A DNA stretch of 64,000 bases from Achromobacter sp. RTa (GTDB lineage Bacteria; Pseudomonadota; Gammaproteobacteria; Burkholderiales; Burkholderiaceae_B). Under the pieces are notes generated by a model that was not told where the DNA came from, made no database searches, and saw only the letters and a program-made list of their open reading frames with translations. The stretch spans positions 434,001 to 498,000 of the forward strand of contig NZ_JPYO01000027.1 in NCBI RefSeq assembly GCF_000757485.1, read 5' to 3'. This document shows, piece by piece, positions 20,395 to 30,281 of the stretch. Both the position numbers and the translations under genes were made by a program. The stretch's first letter is position 1, and every line of letters begins with the position of its first letter.

Positions 20395-21186
20395 ATGCGT
20401 ATTGCAATCGCCGGCGCCAGCGGCCGTATGGGCCAGATGCTGATCGACGCCGTCCTGAACGCCCCCGGCCTGCAGCTTGCGGTCGCGCTCGACCGCAAGG
20501 GCTCGTCGGCGCTGGGCCAGGACGCTGGCATGCCATTCGGCAAGCAGACCGGCGTGGCCATCACGGACGATCTCGACGCCCTCGCCCAGGCCGACTGCCT
20601 GGTCGACTTCACCCGTCCGGAAGGCACGCTCGAACATCTGCAGGCCTGCGTCAAGCATGGCGTGAAGGCCGTCATCGGCACCACCGGCTTCGACGACAAC
20701 GGCCGCGCCGCGATCGAAGTCGCCGCTCAGAAGATCGGCATTGTGTTCGCGCCCAACATGAGCGTGGGCGTCAACGCCACGCTCAAGCTGCTCGACATGG
20801 CCGCGCGCATCCTGAACGCCGGCTACGACGTCGAAGTGTTCGAAGCCCATCACCGCAACAAGGTCGACGCCCCCTCGGGCACCGCGCTCAAGATGGGCGA
20901 GACCATCGCCTCGGCCTGGGACGTCGCCCTGCCGGACGTCGCCACCTGGAGCCGCCACGGCGACACCGGCGTGCGCAAGCCCGGCACCATCGGCTTCTCG
21001 GTACTGCGCGGCGGCGACATCGTGGGCGACCACACCGTCTCCTTCTGCGGCATCGGCGAACGCGTCGAGATCACGCATCGCTCTTCCAGCCGCGCCACCT
21101 ACGCGGAAGGCGCCTTGCGCGCCGCCCGCTTCCTGGAAGGCAAGCACAACGGCCTGTACGACATGCAGTCCGTCCTGGGCCTCTGA
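20395..21186 (+). CDS. dapB: 4-hydroxy-tetrahydrodipicolinate reductase DapB
   Basis: A 263-residue NAD(P)H-dependent reductase of lysine and diaminopimelate synthesis. The N-terminal Rossmann loop is [16 protein letters not shown]. The catalytic and substrate region [20 protein letters not shown] is intact, followed by [31 protein letters not shown] lies upstream of the ATG. It is probably co-transcribed with bamE, and a hairpin terminator follows. Confidence 0.96.
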   Translation: MRIAIAGASGRMGQMLIDAVLNAPGLQLAVALDRKGSSALGQDAGMPFGKQTGVAITDDLDALAQADCLVDFTRPEGTLEHLQACVKHGVKAVIGTTGFDDNGRAAIEVAAQKIGIVFAPNMSVGVNATLKLLDMAARILNAGYDVEVFEAHHRNKVDAPSGTALKMGETIASAWDVALPDVATWSRHGDTGVRKPGTIGFSVLRGGDIVGDHTVSFCGIGERVEITHRSSSRATYAEGALRAARFLEGKHNGLYDMQSVLGL

Positions 21187-21206
21187 CGCCGCCCCGCCGG
21201 AAACGG

Positions 21207-21230
21207 AAAAGGACCCCTCGGGGTCCTTTT
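21207..21230. terminator. Bidirectional terminator between dapB and murB
   Basis: Stem AAAAGGACCCC / GGGGTCCTTTT between convergent genes, with flanking A and T runs. Confidence 0.8.
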
Positions 21231-21253
21231 TCGCTTCTTCCTCCAGGCTTGCG

Positions 21254-22300
21254 TCAAACCACCACGGGCTCCGGCTCGAGCCGCACGCCATAGCGCTCGA
21301 ACACCGAATCCTGGATGGCGCGCGCCAGGGCCATGATGTCGGCGGCGCCGGCGCCCCCGCGATTGATCAGCACCAGGGCCTGCCGGTCATGCACCCCCGC
21401 CGCGCCCAGCGCGCGGCCCTTCCAGCCGCATTGGTCGATGAGCCACCCCGCGGCCAGCTTGTAGCGGCCATCCGCCTGCGCATATGACACCAGGCCAGGA
21501 TGGCGGCCGGCCAGCGCATCGCGCGTTGCCGCCGGCACGATCGGATTCTTGAAGAAGCTGCCGGCATTGCCCGTCACCGCCGGATCGGGCAGCTTCGCTC
21601 GGCGGATGTCGCAGACGGCGTCGAAGATATCCCGCGCCGCCGGGGAGCCGGCCGCCAGCCGCGCGTGGCGCTGCAAATCGGGGTAGCCCAGCACTGGCCG
21701 CCAGGGCCGCGGCAGGGCGAAGCGCACGCTCACGATGATCCAGCGCCCCGGCTCATCATGCTTGAACACGCTGTCGCGGTAGGAAAACCGGCAATCCGCC
21801 GCGTTCATTTCGACGTAGCGGCCCTCGCGCACGTCCCAGGCGGTCAGCCCATGGAAGCGCTCCTGCAGCTCCACGCCATAGGCGCCGATGTTCTGCACGG
21901 GCGCCGCGCCGACCGTGCCGGGGATCAGGGCCAGGTTTTCCAGCCCGTCCCACCCCTGGCCGACGCAGGTTTCCACGAAGGCGTGCCAGGTTTCGCCGCC
22001 CGCGGCCTCGACCAGCCAGGCATCCGGCCGGGCCTCCAGCAGCCGCACGCCCTTGAACGCCACCCGCGCCACCAGCCCCTCGACCCGCTCCGGCAGCACC
22101 AGATTGCTGCCGCCGCCCAGCACCAGCAGGGAAGACGCCTGGCCCGCCAGGCGCGACACCTCGGGCAGTTGCGCCGGGTCGGCCAGCGTCACGAAGGCGT
22201 CCGCCCGCGAAGCCAGGCCCAGGGTGTTCAGCCGGGAAAGGTCCTGGCTGGCCGGGATCAAGGCAGGGGATGCGGAATCAGTAGCGGGCAAATTTGACAT
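21254..22300 (-). CDS. murB: UDP-N-acetylenolpyruvoylglucosamine reductase MurB
   Basis: A 348-residue FAD enzyme that reduces UDP-GlcNAc-enolpyruvate to UDP-MurNAc in peptidoglycan synthesis. It begins with the [19 protein letters not shown] region and has the FAD motif [39 protein letters not shown], and the catalytic-Ser segment [13 protein letters not shown]. The length fits type I MurB, as in E. coli. It runs convergent to dapB, and about 330 non-coding bases with a tandem repeat separate its start from the first tRNA-Gly. Confidence 0.95.
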   Translation of the reverse strand: MSNLPATDSASPALIPASQDLSRLNTLGLASRADAFVTLADPAQLPEVSRLAGQASSLLVLGGGSNLVLPERVEGLVARVAFKGVRLLEARPDAWLVEAAGGETWHAFVETCVGQGWDGLENLALIPGTVGAAPVQNIGAYGVELQERFHGLTAWDVREGRYVEMNAADCRFSYRDSVFKHDEPGRWIIVSVRFALPRPWRPVLGYPDLQRHARLAAGSPAARDIFDAVCDIRRAKLPDPAVTGNAGSFFKNPIVPAATRDALAGRHPGLVSYAQADGRYKLAAGWLIDQCGWKGRALGAAGVHDRQALVLINRGGAGAADIMALARAIQDSVFERYGVRLEPEPVVV

Positions 22301-22366
22301 GGGTGCTGCAGGGCATGCTATAGTTTCTGTCTTCGCTCATATTACTTTATTGAGTGCTTGCCCTGA

Positions 22367-22425
22367 ATTTAGGCCTTGTAGTATTTAGGCCTTGTATTTT
22401 TGGGCTTTGTTGTTCGGGCCTTGCC
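22367..22425. repeat. 16-bp degenerate tandem repeat
   Basis: About 3.7 copies of a 16-base unit: ATTTAGGCCTTGTAGT, ATTTAGGCCTTGTATT, TTTGGGCTTTGTTGTT, then a partial CGGGCCTTGCC. A short inverted repeat CTTGCCG / CGGCAAG (22420-22457) follows. It occupies the spacer between murB and tRNA-Gly. Confidence 0.7.
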
Positions 22426-22468
22426 GGATGGTTCACTGTAGTGGACAACACGGCAAGAAATCCAAGCC

Positions 22469-22497
22469 AGGACAAACTCAAAAAAATCATGTAGAAT
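22469..22497 (+). promoter_or_regulatory. Promoter of first tRNA-Gly
   Basis: AGGACA (22469-22474), 17 bases, TAGAAT (22492-22497), then a GC-rich discriminator GCGCGCC as in stringently controlled stable-RNA promoters. It lies about 130 bases before the tRNA. Confidence 0.55.
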
Positions 22498-22627
22498 GCG
22501 CGCCTTCTGATCGATAACCAAGTTGATCAGTGTGAATAAGAAACTGGTTCCAGCCAGCAGCGTTCGGTATTTTGCACAAGCACTTTGCACAAGCAATATG
22601 CCAAACGCAACGCAGCACGGAACCCAT

Positions 22628-22703
22628 GCGGGAGTAGCTCAGTTGGTAGAGCGCAACCTTGCCAAGGTTGAGGTCGCGAGTTCGAGACTCGTCTCCCGCT
22701 CCA
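22628..22703 (+). tRNA. tRNA-Gly (anticodon GCC)
   Basis: A 76-base cloverleaf with acceptor arms GCGGGAG / CTCCCGC, D arm AGCTCAGTTGGTAGAGC, and anticodon loop TTGCCAA within an AACC/GGTT stem. The T arm GTTCGAGAC and an encoded CCA end are present. Two further copies in this window are identical base for base. Confidence 0.97.
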
Positions 22704-22750
22704 AATTTCGATTTCCAGCGTTTCCTCACGGAGCTCTGGAAATCCTTGAG

Positions 22751-22773
22751 AAAGGGCCTGCGGGCCCTTTTTT
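22751..22773 (+). terminator. Terminator of first tRNA-Gly
   Basis: AAAGGGCC / GGCCCTTT hairpin with loop TGCG and T6, 48 bases after the tRNA. Confidence 0.8.
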
Positions 22774-23007
22774 CATTTCTGCGCCACTCGCCCGCCCCCT
22801 CCCCCACACAAACCGGCTCGGCCCTCGTGGCGCCTTGCCGCGCTACGTCCGGGCTTTCGCGCACACCGGTTCCGGCCTCGGCGCGAGCCATCTCCTAGGT
22901 TCAAAAAACATCAACCAACGAACGGCGCATAGTCGATAAACTGCACTCTCCCACAACAGGTGAAAAGGCGCGCGGCACTGCCGGGCGCGGCCCTCGCGGA
23001 GACAAAG

Positions 23008-24639
23008 GTGCTTGGATCTCAGTTGATTATCCGTTCGCTGCATCGCCTGGGCGTCAAGACCATCTTCAGCCTGTCGGGCAACCAGATCATGCCGCTCTAC
23101 GATGCCTGCCTGGACGCGGGTATCCGCATCATCCACGTGCGGCACGAAGCGGCCGCCGTCTTCATGGCGGACGCGTGGGCGCAAATCACGGGCGAGCTCG
23201 GCGTCGCGATGCTTACCGCGGCGCCTGGCATTACCAATGGCCTCGCGCCGCTTTACTCGGCATCGCAGGCGGAAAGCCCGGTGCTGCTCATCTCGGGCGA
23301 CTCATCCGTCGCGGAAGACGGCTCGGGCGCGTTTCAGGAGCTGGACCAGGTTTCCATCACCAGTCCGCTGACCAAGCTCTCGCTCCGGCCGCTCAGCGCG
23401 GCCGAACTCTATCCCGCTCTCGACCGCGCGGTCGCCCAGGCGCTCGCGCCTCGGCGCGGCCCGGTCCACCTGGCCCTGCCTTTCGACTTGTTGACGGCCG
23501 AGACGGGCCTGGCGGAACTCCCCGAGACCGCCGCGCATCCTGCGGCGGCCCAGCTGGACGCGGACTGCCTGGAAACGCTCGCCGCGCTATTGGATTCGGC
23601 ACGGCAGCCGCTGGTCCTGGCGGGCCCCACCGGCGCGCGGCCGCACATGCGCCAGGCCCGCACCGCAGTGGAAGAGGCGCTCGGGCTGCCCGTCATTCCC
23701 ATGGAAAGCCCCCGCGGCCTGAAGGATCCGTCGCTGGGCGCCTTGGCCGAACTCATTCCGCAAGCAGACCTCATCGTGCTGGCGGGCAAGCGCCTGGACT
23801 TCACGCTGGGGTTTGGCGGCACGAACTCGCTGGGCAAGAACGCCCGGTTCGCGGTGATCGACCCCGATCCCGGGATGCTCGAGCGCGCAAGCCGTCTACT
23901 CGGCGAACGTCTCGTCCTGGCTCTCCAGGCAGACGCTTACGCGGCCCTGTCCGCGATGCGGGCGGCGCAACCGCGGCCCGAGCGCCGTTCATGGCGCGCC
24001 CGGGTGGACGAAGCGCTGCGGAGCCGGGTCGTCAAGGGGCAGTCCGCGCCCGCCGCCGGCGCACTGGACCCGCGCGCGCTATGCGAGACGGTGCAGGCAT
24101 TCCTGGAGTCCGCCCCCGATCCGGTCCTGGTCTGCGACGGCGGTGAATTCGGCCAGTGGGCGCAGGCATTCTGCCAAGCGCCGGTACGCATCATCAACGG
24201 CATGTCCGGGGCGATCGGGGCGGGCGTCTGCTACGCGATCGCCGCGAAGATCGCGCGGCCGGACGCAACGGTGGTCGTACTCATGGGCGACGGCACGGCC
24301 GGCTTCCACCTGATGGAGCTCGATACGGCGGCGCGCGAAAATGCCGCGATCATCGCCGTGATCGGGAACGACCTGCGCTGGAACGCGGAACACCTGATCC
24401 AGGTGCGCGCCTACGGCGCGGAACGGCTGATCGGCTGTGAGCTTTCGCCCGCGGCTCGCTACCACGAAGTCGCGTCGGCGCTTGGCGGAGCCGGATTCGC
24501 GGCGCAAGACACCGAGGGCCTCGGCCGCGCCCTGGCGCAGGCGGCCGGCAGCGCGCTGCCTTCCTGCATCAATGTTGCCCTGGCGGGCGAGGCCGCCCCG
24601 GTATTCAGCGCATCACAGCAGTCCGCGACCGGTCATTGA
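23008..24639 (+). CDS. ThDP-dependent enzyme, acetolactate synthase large-subunit-like
   Basis: A 543-residue thiamine diphosphate enzyme with the three-domain AHAS/POX fold. The catalytic Glu is E47 in HVRHEAAAVFMADAW, and the ThDP/Mg motif is MGDGTAGFHLMELDTAAREN through NDLRWN (about residues 430-455). The GTG at 23008 was chosen because GGAG lies 6 bases before it; the frame also opens at 22960 without a ribosome site. No small regulatory (ACT) subunit is adjacent, so this is likely a catabolic or specialised enzyme (oxalyl-CoA decarboxylase, benzoylformate decarboxylase or sulfoacetaldehyde acetyltransferase-like) rather than IlvB/IlvI. Substrate unknown. A Bug receptor follows after 62 bases. 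Confidence 0.82.
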   Translation: MLGSQLIIRSLHRLGVKTIFSLSGNQIMPLYDACLDAGIRIIHVRHEAAAVFMADAWAQITGELGVAMLTAAPGITNGLAPLYSASQAESPVLLISGDSSVAEDGSGAFQELDQVSITSPLTKLSLRPLSAAELYPALDRAVAQALAPRRGPVHLALPFDLLTAETGLAELPETAAHPAAAQLDADCLETLAALLDSARQPLVLAGPTGARPHMRQARTAVEEALGLPVIPMESPRGLKDPSLGALAELIPQADLIVLAGKRLDFTLGFGGTNSLGKNARFAVIDPDPGMLERASRLLGERLVLALQADAYAALSAMRAAQPRPERRSWRARVDEALRSRVVKGQSAPAAGALDPRALCETVQAFLESAPDPVLVCDGGEFGQWAQAFCQAPVRIINGMSGAIGAGVCYAIAAKIARPDATVVVLMGDGTAGFHLMELDTAARENAAIIAVIGNDLRWNAEHLIQVRAYGAERLIGCELSPAARYHEVASALGGAGFAAQDTEGLGRALAQAAGSALPSCINVALAGEAAPVFSASQQSATGH

Positions 24640-24701
24640 CCTCGAGGCATCGAGCACAGCTGCAGTCCGGTTTCGTCCCTTAGAACGACAGGAGACACCC
24701 C

Positions 24702-25703
24702 ATGATCAGCCTTACCGGCTTTCAGCCGGGCGCGTTCGCTCGCGCCGCGATTTGCACGCTCATCACGATTCCAGGCCTCGCATCCGGCCAGCCCTATCCC
24801 GCCAAGCCGGTCCAGCTCATCGTTCCCTTCAGCGTGGGCGGCGACGCCGACATGGCGGCCCGCAATCTGTCCGCGGCCGCGCAAGCCGTGCTCGGACAGC
24901 CCCTCGTCGTGGTGAACAAGGCTGGCGCGAACGGCGCGATCGGCTCCGCCGCCGTGAAGAACGCGGCGCCGGACGGCTACACGCTGCTGGTGGGCCGGAT
25001 AGGCTCCCAGGTCCTGCTGCCCGCGCTGCAGCCCAAGACCACGCCGTACACCTCAAAGGATTTCACGTTCATCGGGCTGCTGGAGCTGAACCCGGTAGTC
25101 TGTGTCGTGCATCCAGATAGTCCATACAAGACCCTGGGCGACCTGACGCGCGCATTGAAGGCGAATCCCGGCAAGCTCAACTACAGCCATTCCGGTCCGG
25201 CGACGGTGCAGAACCTTGCTCCCCAGCTACTGCTCAGCAATCTCGGCCTGAAGCCGGAGGCCGTGGTCAGCGTTCCGTACAAGGGCGGTAGCGAAGTCGC
25301 TCTTGCGGTCCTCAGCAAGGAGGTCGATTTCGCCTGCAACAACCTGAGTTCGATGACGGGCATTCTCGCAAGCGGCAAACTGCGCGCCCTGCTGACGACC
25401 ACCCCCGAACGCCTGGCGCAGTTCCCCGGCATACCGACCGCCCGTGAACTGGGGCTTCCCCAACTCGAAGCAGTTATCGGCTGGAGCGGGCTTTTCGGTC
25501 CGCCCGGCATGAGCCCCGACGCCGTCGACAAGTGGGCGTCCGCGCTTCAACAGATCGCGCGGGATCCGAAGTGGATCGCCGGCAACGCCAACTTCGGCGG
25601 CATTCCCCACGTTTTGTCGCCTGCCGAGACCGAGAAATACGTCAGCCAGGGAGCCACCATCTATGCCGATCTGGTGGCCAAGGCCGGGCTGCGGATCCAT
25701 TAA
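24702..25703 (+). CDS. Bug-family (TctC) periplasmic solute receptor
   Basis: A 333-residue exported receptor of the Bug/TctC family, which binds carboxylates or other small solutes in the periplasm. It has a signal peptide ending about ASGQPYPAKPV, then the conserved VQLIVPFSVGGDADMAARNLS and LVVVNKAGANGAIGSAAVK. AGGAG precedes the ATG. No TctA or TctB membrane genes are nearby, as is usual for Bug proteins in Bordetella, so transport or sensing partners must be elsewhere. It is probably co-transcribed with the ThDP enzyme gene, suggesting that the two handle the same compound. Confidence 0.88.
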   Translation: MISLTGFQPGAFARAAICTLITIPGLASGQPYPAKPVQLIVPFSVGGDADMAARNLSAAAQAVLGQPLVVVNKAGANGAIGSAAVKNAAPDGYTLLVGRIGSQVLLPALQPKTTPYTSKDFTFIGLLELNPVVCVVHPDSPYKTLGDLTRALKANPGKLNYSHSGPATVQNLAPQLLLSNLGLKPEAVVSVPYKGGSEVALAVLSKEVDFACNNLSSMTGILASGKLRALLTTTPERLAQFPGIPTARELGLPQLEAVIGWSGLFGPPGMSPDAVDKWASALQQIARDPKWIAGNANFGGIPHVLSPAETEKYVSQGATIYADLVAKAGLRIH

Positions 25704-26665
25704 CGGCCGGCGCTGGCCGCCGGAAAAGGCCCGCCGAGCCCTTCGGACGCCGGGATGGCCTTGCGCAGATAGCCGACGAACGACGACACCGTCAGGGGCA
25801 CCCGCGGCGTATAAGGCCTGACCGCGTAGAGCCGTTCCGCATAGTCGCCCACGACGCGCCAATCTTGCAGGACCTCGGCCAGCTCGCCGCTTCGCAAGGC
25901 CTGGCCCGCGCTGAAATCCGGCAGCAGCGCGATCCCGAGCGCGCCGGACGCGGCTTCCCTCAGCACTTCGCTGTTGTTCGCCGTGAAGCTGCCGCGCACC
26001 GGCACCGCCACGCGCTTCTCTCCGTCGCGCGACTCGAATGACCAGGTAGCGCTGCCGCTGCGCCGGAGATAATGCAGGCAGTTGTGGCCTTCGAGATCCA
26101 TCGGCGTGCGCGGCGCGCCGTTCTTCGCCAGGTATTCCGGGGCCGCGACGAGAACGGAGCGCGTTTCGCAGATCACCGAGGCGACGTGCGTGTCCGGCAC
26201 GCCGGCGACGTGCCGGATCGCCAGGTCGAATCCTTCGGTGGCCAAGGACGCCAGATGATCGCTGAGCTCCAGCTGGATCCGGACGTCGGGAAAACTTTTC
26301 AGGAAGCCCGGTATCAGCGGCGCGATGACCTGGCGCCCCAGTGCCACGGGAGCGGTCACCGACAATACGCCGCGCGGGCCGTCGGACAGATCCCTCACGG
26401 CGGAGAAGCCCTCTTCGATGCGGAGGTAGGCCGCAGCGGTCTGGTCGACCAGGCTGGCCCCCGCTTCGGTCAGGCTCACGCTGCGGGTCGTGCGGCGCAC
26501 GAGAGGCACGCCGGCCGCCTGTTCCAGTTCCACGATCCGCTGGCTTACCGACGCCTTGCTGATCTGCAGCCGGCGGGCGGCCGCGGTGAAACTTCCGGTA
26601 TCGGCCAGCACTCCCAGACAATGAATATGCGACCACAAGTCTTCCAGGCGCCTCGTTTTCGTCAT
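25700..26665 (-). CDS. LysR-type transcriptional regulator (divergent from mmsA)
   Basis: A 321-residue LysR regulator. The winged helix is in HCLGVLADTGSFTAAARRLQISKASVSQRIVELEQAAG, and the effector domain runs from about residue 90 to the end. The start MTKTRRLEDLW was chosen because GGAG lies 6 bases before it; an ATG four codons upstream overlaps that ribosome site. It is divergent from the mmsA-like gene (120-base spacer) and its stop overlaps the Bug gene stop by 4 bases. It therefore most likely controls mmsA. The subgroup is the CrgA/AaeR type by its N-terminus and length. Confidence 0.88.
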   Translation of the reverse strand: MTKTRRLEDLWSHIHCLGVLADTGSFTAAARRLQISKASVSQRIVELEQAAGVPLVRRTTRSVSLTEAGASLVDQTAAAYLRIEEGFSAVRDLSDGPRGVLSVTAPVALGRQVIAPLIPGFLKSFPDVRIQLELSDHLASLATEGFDLAIRHVAGVPDTHVASVICETRSVLVAAPEYLAKNGAPRTPMDLEGHNCLHYLRRSGSATWSFESRDGEKRVAVPVRGSFTANNSEVLREAASGALGIALLPDFSAGQALRSGELAEVLQDWRVVGDYAERLYAVRPYTPRVPLTVSSFVGYLRKAIPASEGLGGPFPAASAGR

Positions 26666-26784
26666 GCCCTGCTCCATTGTTCAAAACGTCAAACACTGAT
26701 TCCAGCCCTCTGGTCTCGACGGCTGGCTGGCAATGGGCGACAGTGCCAGCTCCCACACGCCATGCTTGAGCACAGGAGCAAACC

Positions 26785-28314
26785 ATGAACGCAACAACGG
26801 CCAGCGCCGGCATCTCCGATGCCGGACACTTCATCGGCGGCAGCCTCGTCGCCGGGGCGGGCAGCCGCCAGCCCATCTTCAATCCGGCCTCCGGCGCCGT
26901 CACGAAGCATGTGGCGCTGGCCACGCCGGAAGAAGTGCATAGCGCAGTGGCCAGCGCGAAAGCGGCATTCCCACGGTGGGCGGACACGCCGCCGATCCGC
27001 CGCGCCCGCGTGCTGTTCAGGTTCCTTGAATTGATGAACAAGCACCGCGACGAACTCGCCCATATGATCACGGCCGAGCATGGCAAGGTTTTCAGCGATG
27101 CGCAAGGCGAAGTCTCCCGCGGCATCGACATCATCGAGTTCGCCTGCGGCGTTCCGCAGCTCCTGAAAGGCGCCCACACGGAACAGGTCTCCACCGGCAT
27201 CGACAACTGGACGCTGCGCCAGCCGCTGGGCGTCGTGGCGGGAGTCACGCCTTTCAATTTCCCGGTGATGGTGCCCATGTGGATGTTCCCCGTGGCCATC
27301 GCCGCGGGCAACACCTTCGTGCTCAAGCCCAGCCCGACGGATCCCAGCCCCTCGCTGCGCATCGCCGAACTGCTCCGGGAAGCCGGCCTGCCCGACGGCG
27401 TATTCAATGTCGTGCAGGGCGACAAAGTGGCCGTGGATTCGCTGCTGGAACATCCGGACGTCAAGGCGGTGAGCTTCGTCGGTTCCACGCCGATCGCCAA
27501 CTACATCTACGAAACCGGCGCCCGCCTCGGCAAGCGCGTGCAGGCGCTGGGCGGCGCCAAGAATCACATGGTGGTGATGCCCGACGCCGATATCGACCAG
27601 GCCGTGGACGCGCTGATCGGCGCCGGCTACGGCTCGGCCGGCGAGCGTTGCATGGCGATCAGCGTGGCGGTGCTGGTGGGCGACGTGGCCGACCGGCTGC
27701 TGCCCAGGCTGATCGAACGCACCAAGGCGCTGAAGGTGCTGGACGGCGAGAACCCGGCGGCCGAAATGGGCCCGATCGTGACCCGGGCCGCGCACGAGCG
27801 CATCAGCGGCTACATCGCGCAAGGAGAGGCGGAGGGCGCGAAGCTGCTGGTGGACGGCCGCGGCTTCCAGGGAGCGCAGGCAGGCGAGGGCTGCAGCGAC
27901 GGCTTCTGGATGGGGGGCACGCTGTTCGATCACGTCACGCCCGATATGCGCATCTACAAGGAAGAAATCTTCGGCCCGGTGCTGGGTTGCGTGCGCGTGA
28001 AGGACCTGAAAGAGGCGGTGGACCTCATCAACGCCCATGAGTTCGGCAACGGCGTGGCCTGCTTCACCCGGGACGGCAACGTGGCGCGCGAATTCGGCCG
28101 GCGCATCGAAGTCGGCATGGTGGGCATCAACGTGCCGATCCCCGTCCCGATGGCCTGGCATGGCTTCGGCGGCTGGAAGCGCAGCCTGTTCGGCGACATG
28201 CACGCCTACGGCGAAGAAGGCGTGCGCTTCTACACGCGGCAGAAGTCGATCATGCAGCGCTGGCCTGAAAGCATCGGCAAGGGCGCCGAGTTCGCCATGC
28301 CGACGGCCAAGTAA
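26785..28314 (+). CDS. mmsA: CoA-acylating methylmalonate-semialdehyde dehydrogenase
   Basis: A 509-residue aldehyde dehydrogenase of the MMSDH type, which converts methylmalonate or malonate semialdehyde plus CoA and NAD to propionyl- or acetyl-CoA. Key parts are [47 protein letters not shown] and [19 protein letters not shown]. The catalytic Cys is C289 in [12 protein letters not shown]. The C-terminal [22 protein letters not shown] is typical of the family. AGGAG lies upstream. Its divergent LysR neighbour suggests substrate induction. In valine or inositol degradation this enzyme acts late; neither full pathway is encoded here. Confidence 0.93.
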   Translation: MNATTASAGISDAGHFIGGSLVAGAGSRQPIFNPASGAVTKHVALATPEEVHSAVASAKAAFPRWADTPPIRRARVLFRFLELMNKHRDELAHMITAEHGKVFSDAQGEVSRGIDIIEFACGVPQLLKGAHTEQVSTGIDNWTLRQPLGVVAGVTPFNFPVMVPMWMFPVAIAAGNTFVLKPSPTDPSPSLRIAELLREAGLPDGVFNVVQGDKVAVDSLLEHPDVKAVSFVGSTPIANYIYETGARLGKRVQALGGAKNHMVVMPDADIDQAVDALIGAGYGSAGERCMAISVAVLVGDVADRLLPRLIERTKALKVLDGENPAAEMGPIVTRAAHERISGYIAQGEAEGAKLLVDGRGFQGAQAGEGCSDGFWMGGTLFDHVTPDMRIYKEEIFGPVLGCVRVKDLKEAVDLINAHEFGNGVACFTRDGNVAREFGRRIEVGMVGINVPIPVPMAWHGFGGWKRSLFGDMHAYGEEGVRFYTRQKSIMQRWPESIGKGAEFAMPTAK

Positions 28315-28326
28315 CGGCAGCCTGTC

Positions 28327-29079
28327 TCACGCGGGCGAGACCCATCCGCGATAGATGGCGCCCGCGCCCGCTATCGCGAGCAGCATGAAGATGGACCGCT
28401 TCAGCAGTTCCGGCGACACGCGGACCCTGAGGCGGGAACCGCCGTACAAGCCGATCAGGGCCACGGGCAGCAGCAAGGCGGCCGCGGACAGGATTTCCGG
28501 CTGCGCATACAGTCCGGCGGCGCCGAAGGCCGCCGCCCGGATGATGCCGCTGGCCAGGATGACCACCGAGATCGTGGCGCGGAACTGGTCCAGCGCATCC
28601 AGCCGGCGCGACAGATAGATGGTGTAGATCGGCCCGCCGGTCCCGAACAGCGCGCTGAAGATGCCGCCGAACACGCCGAACGGCAAGGCCCAGAGCGTAT
28701 TCAGCGGCGCCGACGGCTTGGCCCGCGCGCCCCGCAGGCCCTTGATGCATACCGCCAGCACGAAGCTGCCCAGCAGGATCAGAGGCCAGCGAGCGCCAGC
28801 GTTGTGCAACAGCGTGACGCCCAGCCCTATCCCGAGCAGCAGCCAGGGAAACAGCCGCTTGAGTTCGACCAGGGAAACGCGCCGCCAGTTGCTGCCGCCC
28901 ACCAGCGCCGTGCAGGCCAGGTCGAACAGCACCACCAGCGGAACCGCGAACGGTAAGGGCATGAACTGGACCAGCAGCGGCACGGCCACCATGGCCGCGC
29001 CGAATCCCGTCATCCCGAAGACGACATAGGCGACAAGGACAACGGGCGCGGCGTAGGCGAGCGTATCGGGTGGCATCAT
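28327..29079 (-). CDS. TauE/SafE family membrane permease
   Basis: A 250-residue integral membrane protein with about eight hydrophobic segments, of the TauE/SafE (DUF81) family. These export or import sulfonates, sulfite or carboxylates. The repeated motif is visible: FGMTGFGAAMVAVPLLVQF in the first half and FGGIFSALFGTGGPIYTIYLS in the second, with the GTGGP loop typical of the family. It follows a Bug receptor gene by only 6 bases on the same strand. In the absence of TctAB this permease may be the membrane partner of that receptor or may share its ligand, which is inference. Confidence 0.87.
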   Translation of the reverse strand: MMPPDTLAYAAPVVLVAYVVFGMTGFGAAMVAVPLLVQFMPLPFAVPLVVLFDLACTALVGGSNWRRVSLVELKRLFPWLLLGIGLGVTLLHNAGARWPLILLGSFVLAVCIKGLRGARAKPSAPLNTLWALPFGVFGGIFSALFGTGGPIYTIYLSRRLDALDQFRATISVVILASGIIRAAAFGAAGLYAQPEILSAAALLLPVALIGLYGGSRLRVRVSPELLKRSIFMLLAIAGAGAIYRGWVSPA

Positions 29080-29085
29080 GGGGAC

Positions 29086-30087
29086 TCAGCTCGCGGTGAT
29101 CTTCTTCTTTTCCACCAGCGCCTTCCACTTGGCGGATTCCCTGGCGATCTCTTCCTTGAGCGCGGCAGCGGGCACGATGGTCGCCGACATGCCCTGGTCC
29201 GCCAGGTAGCGCTGCATGTTGGGCTGCTCGACCGCCTTTCTCGCGTCGGCCAGCAGCCGATCGACCGAGGCCTGGGGCGTGCCCGCCGGCGCCAGCAAGG
29301 CGAACCAGCCCGTGAACTCGAACCCTGGCACGCCGTCCTCCGCGGTGGTCGGCACGTCCGGCAGCAGCGCCGAGCGCTCCTTGCCCGTCACTGACAGCGC
29401 CCGCAGGCGCCCTCCCTTGAGCAGCGGCACGATGGCGTTGATGTTGCCCACGGCGACTTCGATCACGCCCGCCATGAGATCCGTGTAGGCCGGGCCTTCG
29501 CCCTTGTACGGGACGTGCATGAGCTCGATCCCGGCTGCATCGCTGAAGGCTTCCCCCGCCATGTGCGTCTGGCTGCCCACGCCCGCCGACGAGAAGCTGA
29601 GCTTGCCCGGCCTGGCGCGGGCGTACTCGATCAGCTCGCGCGTGTTCTTGACGGGCAGGTTGGCATTGACCGTGATGACCATGGGCCCGTTGGCCACCTT
29701 GCCGACGGGGCTGAAGTCAGCCAGCGAGTATGGCAGCTTGCTGTAGATGAACTGGTTGACCGTGAACATGCTGCCCGACGCCAGCAACAAGGTATAGCCG
29801 TCCGCCGGCGCGCTGGCGACGGCCTGCGCGCCCACGCTGCCGCCGGCGCCCGCGCGGTTCTCGACGATCACGCTCTGCTGCAGGCCCTTGCCCAGCTCGG
29901 CCGCCAGCGCGCGGCCCAGCAGGTCGGTGGCGCCGCCCGCCGAAAACGGGACGATCATGCGTATGACCTTGTCCGCCGGCCAGTCGGCCCGTGCCGGCAA
30001 GGCCATGAACGGCGTGAGCGCCAGGCCACAGCCCAGCGTCTTGACGATACGGCGGCGCGCATTGTTGGGTTGAGTTTCGTTCTTCAT
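29086..30087 (-). CDS. Bug-family (TctC) periplasmic solute receptor
   Basis: A 333-residue exported Bug receptor. The N-terminus MKNETQPNNARRRIVKTLGCGLALTPFMALPARA is a signal peptide with a twin-Arg-like ARRRIVKTL start. The conserved IRMIVPFSAGGATDLLGRALA and VIVENRAGAGGSVGAQAVA blocks follow. GAAGGAG precedes the ATG. Its gene is immediately upstream of a TauE permease and downstream, after a 194-base gap, of a LysR gene and the SDH-like/fumarase operon. It may import the operon's substrate. Confidence 0.9.
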   Translation of the reverse strand: MKNETQPNNARRRIVKTLGCGLALTPFMALPARADWPADKVIRMIVPFSAGGATDLLGRALAAELGKGLQQSVIVENRAGAGGSVGAQAVASAPADGYTLLLASGSMFTVNQFIYSKLPYSLADFSPVGKVANGPMVITVNANLPVKNTRELIEYARARPGKLSFSSAGVGSQTHMAGEAFSDAAGIELMHVPYKGEGPAYTDLMAGVIEVAVGNINAIVPLLKGGRLRALSVTGKERSALLPDVPTTAEDGVPGFEFTGWFALLAPAGTPQASVDRLLADARKAVEQPNMQRYLADQGMSATIVPAAALKEEIARESAKWKALVEKKKITAS

Positions 30088-30223
30088 GGATTTGTCTCCT
30101 TCGGTTCGCGGGACGGCGAAGCGCGCCGGCTCGCGGCAGGCTCACGATTCGCCAGGCAGCAACTGACCCTCGGGCCGATGGCTCGTTTTTTTGGGGCGTT
30201 GCGGTGTTTTTCTGCGGACTACG

Positions 30224-30253
30224 AGGCTGCTGAACTACCAGGCTGCTGAACTA
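30224..30253. repeat. Short direct repeat (AGGCTGCTGAACTA x2)
   Basis: Two copies of AGGCTGCTGAACTA 16 bases apart, followed by degenerate copies (CTGGACTGCTGGACTA), in the 194-base spacer between the lysR and bug genes. No gene is in this spacer. Confidence 0.6.
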
Positions 30254-30281
30254 AAAAAACGCTGGACTGCTGGACTACGAA

